In this document: positions 60,602 to 64,000 of the stretch, piece by piece | Numbering within the stretch: the stretch's first letter is position 1 | How the letters are laid out: each line of letters begins with the position of its first letter | Assembly: GCF_001611675.1 (NCBI RefSeq) | Contig: NZ_CP014766.1 | Span: 930,001-994,000, forward strand | Length of the DNA stretch: 64,000 nucleotides | Direction of reading: 5' to 3' | Origin: Pontibacter akesuensis | GTDB taxonomy: Bacteria; Bacteroidota; Bacteroidia; Cytophagales; Hymenobacteraceae | Program-made: the position numbers and the translations under genes | Notes under the pieces: generated by a model | Databases searched by the model: none | What the model was told of the DNA's origin: nothing | The model's input: the letters and a program-made list of their open reading frames with translations, nothing else

Positions 60602-61276
60602 TTACTCTGCACGCCTTTCCGAAATTTCTACCGTCTCCAACGTGCCCACCTTCGGCAGAATCTGTATCACGAAACGGCGGTCACGGATATCGCCTTTGCG
60701 GCCCGCACCTTCAAAGCCACTGCCGGCAGCGATAATCTCCACCCGGTCCTTTGGGAATTTTATGCCCGCATTTTGCCAGAATCTGAGTAGCGCCAAGGCC
60801 CGCTGGTAACTTAACTCCAGCGCATACTCCCGCTGGGTTCTGTTGCGCGGATCTCCCTCAGGAAAGCTGGCCGCACGGCCGTCAATCACGATCAGATATT
60901 TGACATCTTTGTCTTCGATGGAGTTGATGACTTGGCTTAGGTTCTGGCCCGCCCTGCGAAGTGGGGCTCGGGAGCGGTCGGGAATCACGGCGCTGCTCTG
61001 TTCGAACAGCACATCCACCAGCAGCTCGTGCCGCTTATACTTCTCGTTGTACTGAAAATAGTCATCGTCCAGGCGGGCGAGGGCGGCTTTTATCTCGTCC
61101 AGCTTGCGCTTTTCCTCCACTTCCACCTGCAAACGGGCAATGTTCTCGCGGTTCTCCCGGTCTTTGCCTTGAAACATTCTAAAGCTTAGCACGAACAGCA
61201 CCAGCATCACCAGGAACAGCACCGTCATCAGGTCGACATAGCTGGGCCAGAAAAAGTCTCTGCTCTCCTTGCTCAT
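60602..61276 (-). CDS. MotB/ZorB-like OmpA-domain ion-channel subunit
   Basis: A 224-residue protein. Short cytoplasmic N-terminus, then one membrane helix SYVDLMTVLFLVMLVLFVLS (about 12-32) with an Asp at 15 in the position of the MotB/ZorB proton-binding Asp. A charged coiled-coil linker (DRENRENIARLQVEVEEKRK) follows, then an OmpA/MotB C-terminal domain (about 90-215) with VLFEQSSAVIPDRSRAPLRRAG, YLIVIDGRAASFPEG, ALELSYQRALALLRFW and GDIRDRRFVIQILP, which would contact peptidoglycan. It starts 2 bases after the stop of the MotA-like gene, so the two form one stator-like complex. It is the last gene of the operon. Flagellar genes are absent from the window, and Bacteroidota of this type are normally not flagellated. 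Confidence 0.82.
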   Translation of the reverse strand: MSKESRDFFWPSYVDLMTVLFLVMLVLFVLSFRMFQGKDRENRENIARLQVEVEEKRKLDEIKAALARLDDDYFQYNEKYKRHELLVDVLFEQSSAVIPDRSRAPLRRAGQNLSQVINSIEDKDVKYLIVIDGRAASFPEGDPRNRTQREYALELSYQRALALLRFWQNAGIKFPKDRVEIIAAGSGFEGAGRKGDIRDRRFVIQILPKVGTLETVEISERRAE

Positions 61277-61278
61277 AC

Positions 61279-63027
61279 TTACCTCCTGTTAGTACCGCCC
61301 CCGAATATTTTTCCGAACGCAGCTTTTAGCGGACCGGGTTCCATACTTTTGGCCATGTTCGCGTTTAGGGTCTGGAGTTGCTGCAGCAGTTGTTGCTGAA
61401 TGGCTGAATCGGTTTCTATCTTCTGAAGCAGGCGCTCGTTCGTTTGCCGTATCTCCCCGGAAAGTTGCTGCTGCGTGCTGTTAAGTCTGTCCTGCTGCTG
61501 GTTCAGGTTCTCAAAGGGTTTCATGTAGTCCAGGATGCGCTGGTAAACATTGTCCTCGTTGATTCTCCTGAAATGCTCCTGCCACTTCTCGTACGCATTC
61601 TGCGCATCGCGCTCCTGGTGCTGCAGGCGCGCCTCCATCAAATCAGTAAGGCGAAGGGCGGCTTTATCAAAATACTGCTCCACCCGCGAACCGATGTCCT
61701 GCAGTTCCCGCTCGTGCTGTCCGAAGAAATTCACCTGCCGCTGAATAGACTCGTCGTGCTTTTGCAGGTAGCCCGGCACCTGGTCAAAGCCCTCCTGCAG
61801 GCTAGTCAGCCGGCTAAGCACATCGCTGATGGTGTGCGTAAGCTCCGCCCCTTTCTGCACCGATTCGTTCAGCGCCACCTGGTACTGCATAAAATTCTTA
61901 AACAGCTGCTCGCTTTCCTTCATCTTATCGAACACCTGCAGGTTGGCATTGGCCATCTGCGTGAACCCGATCTTGTCCAGCTTCTCTATAAATTCTTTTT
62001 GGGTGCTGATATTCTCTGTCAACGTGTCTACGATGGGCCGGAAGCCGAGCACCTTGTCCAGGAAATCCTTGTTAAAGGAGTCCAGCACCGATTTCAGGTT
62101 TCCCAGGCTGGCCGCCATATCAGAATTCAGCTTGGGCAGCAGGTGCGTTTGCAGGAAAGTATAATACTCGTTCTGATGCCTGTCTCTGGTGCTGCGGGCG
62201 TTTTTGAGCGCGTTGTTGCCCATCAGGGTGAGCAGCAAGCCAAAGAAACTACCGGCCATGGCAATCAGCACACCAAACAGGAAGGATGGAATATTCTGGT
62301 CTGTGATAAAGGAACCTGCTTCTGAACCAACTTCATCAGCTCCCAAACCTGAAAACACCAAGGTTGACAAACCGATGATCACCCCAGAGAAGGTACCCAG
62401 CAGGCCAATGTATAGCGGTGTGGCCACTGTCGACTGCACTTCATCGTCCAGCGCCTCGGAATAGCGCTCGGCTACATCCTTCAGAATATCAAAATCAGCG
62501 GCGGCCCCTTTGTTGCGCCGGAGGTACTCGTTCGTGTTTTTGATGATTTTCTGAAACGTCTCGGACGGATTCCGAACCTCGATCAGATCGGTAGTGGCGG
62601 CTTTACCCTTCGTGGCGGCCATACTTGCCTCAGGGTCGCCTTCCACCAGGTGAATGTTGTTGGCCTTTATCAGCTGGTCCAGCTTCTCGACAGTGGTGGT
62701 GTAGGACGGTACGGCACCGTTTTTTACCTCCACCTGCAGCACGTTGTCCTTCGCCGACACGATTCGTTTCAGCACCGGGTTGGTAGCCGAATACTCCCGG
62801 AAAGCATGGCCCGCTAGGAGAATTCCCCACAGCTGCTCGGCCGGTATACTTGCCGGGGCAGCTGTGGGTGTGTCGTCCAGAAAACGTTCCTGTACGGATA
62901 ATTGCGCTTCGGAAGGAAACAGGTTCTGGATCAGCGCTATCTTACTTTTGGTGTTCCGGAACACATAGAACTGGTAACCAAGTATAAGCAGTACGAGTAA
63001 CGCCTCAAGAATAAAAATCCCTTCCAT
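61279..63027 (-). CDS. MotA/ExbB/ZorA-like membrane protein with long cytoplasmic tail
   Basis: A 582-residue protein. One helix at the N-terminus (IFILEALLVLLILGYQFYVF, 4-23), a cytoplasmic region of about 180 residues, then two helices: TPLYIGLLGTFSGVIIGLST (203-226) and SFLFGVLIAMAGSFFGLLLT (248-270). The motif PLYIGLLGTFSGVIIGL matches the MotA/TolQ/ExbB channel core, the three-helix layout of ExbB/ZorA. Residues 271-582 form a long helical, Gln/Glu-rich tail (DRHQNEYYTFLQTH ... QERDAQNAYEKWQEHFRR ... IQQQLLQQLQTLNANMAK), as in ZorA of Zorya defence, where the tail signals to effectors. It pairs with the MotB-like gene 2 bases downstream. The upstream partner is 9 bases away. Confidence 0.82.
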   Translation of the reverse strand: MEGIFILEALLVLLILGYQFYVFRNTKSKIALIQNLFPSEAQLSVQERFLDDTPTAAPASIPAEQLWGILLAGHAFREYSATNPVLKRIVSAKDNVLQVEVKNGAVPSYTTTVEKLDQLIKANNIHLVEGDPEASMAATKGKAATTDLIEVRNPSETFQKIIKNTNEYLRRNKGAAADFDILKDVAERYSEALDDEVQSTVATPLYIGLLGTFSGVIIGLSTLVFSGLGADEVGSEAGSFITDQNIPSFLFGVLIAMAGSFFGLLLTLMGNNALKNARSTRDRHQNEYYTFLQTHLLPKLNSDMAASLGNLKSVLDSFNKDFLDKVLGFRPIVDTLTENISTQKEFIEKLDKIGFTQMANANLQVFDKMKESEQLFKNFMQYQVALNESVQKGAELTHTISDVLSRLTSLQEGFDQVPGYLQKHDESIQRQVNFFGQHERELQDIGSRVEQYFDKAALRLTDLMEARLQHQERDAQNAYEKWQEHFRRINEDNVYQRILDYMKPFENLNQQQDRLNSTQQQLSGEIRQTNERLLQKIETDSAIQQQLLQQLQTLNANMAKSMEPGPLKAAFGKIFGGGTNRR

Positions 63028-63036
63028 GTAAGCGGT

Positions 63037-64000
63037 CTATCTGAAATCTATCCGTGCCTTCTCATGGATTCTCCATCCATTACCTACTCTGGTAAGCACA
63101 CCATCCTGCTGCTGCACCACCTTGTTTACCATGCGGTTCGATGGCTTTTCAAAGTCGAAGGCGTTTTCCAAACGGTCAATGCCCTGCGCAATCACAAAGG
63201 CGTGGTTACCGGCCAGGTTAAATCTATACTTGGTGATGTGGCCCCCATCAGCCGGAACGTCCACCTCAATATAACTATCGGAGTCCGGTTGCTGCTGCAA
63301 TTGGTGCGCACGGATCACGCCGTCTTCAGGTATGATGGCATAGCGTATACCTGATTCCATAACAGCGGGTGCTGCCTGATCCGGTGCTGCGGCGCTTTGC
63401 TCCAGTTCATCCAGCAAACCGCCCTGCGTAAACTCCAGCGCTGGGGCATTGCGTTGCCGTATTGGCTGCTCGCTCTCTGCATCCTGCAAGTCACTTCTGT
63501 CCATGGGCTCGTTGCGGCGCCTGTTCTCTCTTCTTCGTCTCGGCTGCTGCGCCCCATCCTCCAGTTGTTGACCTGGCTGTTGCTGATTTGGTTGTTGCTG
63601 CTGCCGGGGCTGCCTTTCCCTTTGCTCCTGCCGTTGCTCTGGCTGCTGCTCTCGAGATTGCTGCTCTTGCCGTGGCTGCTTTTGCCTTGGCTCGTTCTGG
63701 CGCTCCTGGCGGGACTCATTTTGTCGCTCCGGGCGCTCCTGGCGCGGCTTGTTCTGCCTCTCCTCCTGATCCTCTGAGCGCTGCTTCTTTCTTCTGCCGC
63801 CTTCGCTCGGCTCGTTGGATGCCCTGTTTCCCCTGCCTGCATTGCCCTCATACTTCCTGAGGCGCTCGTCCAGCATGTTGATTTTTTCCCTCAGTGCCTC
63901 CACCCGCTTCACCATGATGTTGTGCGAACTGTTAGCCCTGATAAAGGCGAAACCGGCCCCCACCAGGGAAATAAGGCTTATTATAATTGCTACATATTCC
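63037..64000 (-). CDS. Membrane-anchored Gln/Arg-rich protein, first visible gene of the motor operon, 5' end outside window
   Basis: The frame is open to the right edge, where bases 63961-63999 encode EYVAIIISLISLV, the first half of a membrane helix continuing into GAGFAFIRA; the GTG at 63963 lies inside this helix and is not the real start. A coiled coil follows (IMVKRVEALREKINMLDERLRKYEG), then about 120 residues of low-complexity Gln/Arg/Glu/Pro (RQERPERQNESRQERQ and similar), an acidic linker, and a folded-looking C-terminal domain of about 110 residues (SGIRYAIIPEDGVI, YIEVDVPADGGHITKYRFNL, DRLENAFDFEKP). Not recognised as any family. It is 9 bases from the MotA-like gene, so it is a likely third component of that machine. 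Confidence 0.72.
   Translation of the reverse strand, partial: EYVAIIISLISLVGAGFAFIRANSSHNIMVKRVEALREKINMLDERLRKYEGNAGRGNRASNEPSEGGRRKKQRSEDQEERQNKPRQERPERQNESRQERQNEPRQKQPRQEQQSREQQPEQRQEQRERQPRQQQQPNQQQPGQQLEDGAQQPRRRRENRRRNEPMDRSDLQDAESEQPIRQRNAPALEFTQGGLLDELEQSAAAPDQAAPAVMESGIRYAIIPEDGVIRAHQLQQQPDSDSYIEVDVPADGGHITKYRFNLAGNHAFVIAQGIDRLENAFDFEKPSNRMVNKVVQQQDGVLTRVGNGWRIHEKARIDFR

Noticed and set aside
60602..63027. Calling the pair a bona fide Zorya system or a flagellar stator
   Set aside because: No ZorC, ZorD or ZorE gene follows, the gene order differs, and no flagellar genes are seen. The resemblance is reported, but the label would go beyond the evidence.
63397..63860. Plus-strand Leu/Ala-rich open frames in the Gln/Arg-rich region
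   Set aside because: These are the antisense of CAG/CGG-rich codons of the minus-strand gene, giving artificial hydrophobic sequences.
1..64000. CRISPR arrays, tRNA or rRNA genes, prophage or insertion sequences
   Set aside because: Looked for spaced direct repeats, RNA-like folds, transposase and phage proteins; none could be supported.

Overview
The window looks like a chromosomal segment of a Bacteroidota bacterium of the Cytophagales/Hymenobacteraceae type; Pontibacter or a close relative is my best guess. The reasons are SusC/SusD-type outer-membrane transport, many lipoproteins and secreted peptidases, a TonB receptor paired with a DUF4249 lipoprotein, LytTR two-component signalling, AT-rich intergenic regions without obvious Shine-Dalgarno sequences, and a very abundant AAGTATA/TATACTT word. 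This placement is inference from gene content, not from a marker-gene comparison. I saw no rRNA, tRNA, CRISPR array, transposase or phage gene.

Left part (1-29.9 kb), mixed housekeeping and envelope genes. In order: the 3' part of a cyclophilin; an M13 metallopeptidase, a glycosyltransferase and an S9 prolyl-oligopeptidase-type peptidase on the minus strand; a collagen-like secreted protein and an M28 peptidase; small proteins (a SpoIIAA/STAS-like protein and a thioredoxin-fold [2Fe-2S] protein), ferritin, a Cys-rich small protein and a cupin; a protein with kinase-like motifs; a LytS/LytR-type sensor kinase and regulator pair; an AT-rich patch with a lipoprotein gene whose signal-peptide start is out of frame at an A8 tract; a lipoprotein/TonB receptor/DUF4249 cluster; an alkyltransferase-like protein; a three-gene RND efflux operon; and an MgtC/DUF4010 membrane protein. 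Strong hairpin terminators separate many of the units.

Middle part (30-55.8 kb), a complete-looking glucuronoxylan utilisation locus. A leftward arm carries SusC, SusD, mannonate dehydratase, glucuronate isomerase, a hexuronate-type MFS transporter, a GH115 alpha-glucuronidase and two GH43 enzymes. A rightward arm carries a LacI-family regulator, a GH67 alpha-glucuronidase, an SDR oxidoreductase (likely fructuronate reductase), a GH10 xylanase, xylulokinase, xylose isomerase and a xylose-type symporter. The arms diverge from a 678-base interval with three LacI-type operator-like palindromes. The logic is: GH10 cuts the backbone, SusCD imports oligomers, GH67/GH115 remove (methyl)glucuronic acid, GH43 releases xylose/arabinose, XylA/XylB feed xylulose-5-phosphate to central metabolism, and UxaC/SDR/UxuA take glucuronate to 2-keto-3-deoxygluconate. 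KDG kinase and aldolase are not in the window.

Right part (55.9-64 kb). An SDR with a His-rich tail and C-terminal membrane segment, a gamma-glutamyltransferase, a glycine-zipper protein behind a textbook sigma-54 promoter sequence, an NTF2-like lipoprotein, and a tight leftward operon running off the right edge. That operon encodes a membrane-anchored protein with a long Gln/Arg-rich low-complexity stretch, a MotA/ExbB-like protein with a ~310-residue cytoplasmic tail, and a MotB-like OmpA-domain protein. It resembles the ZorA-ZorB motor of Zorya defence but has a different partner and gene order, and it is the best candidate here for an undescribed system.
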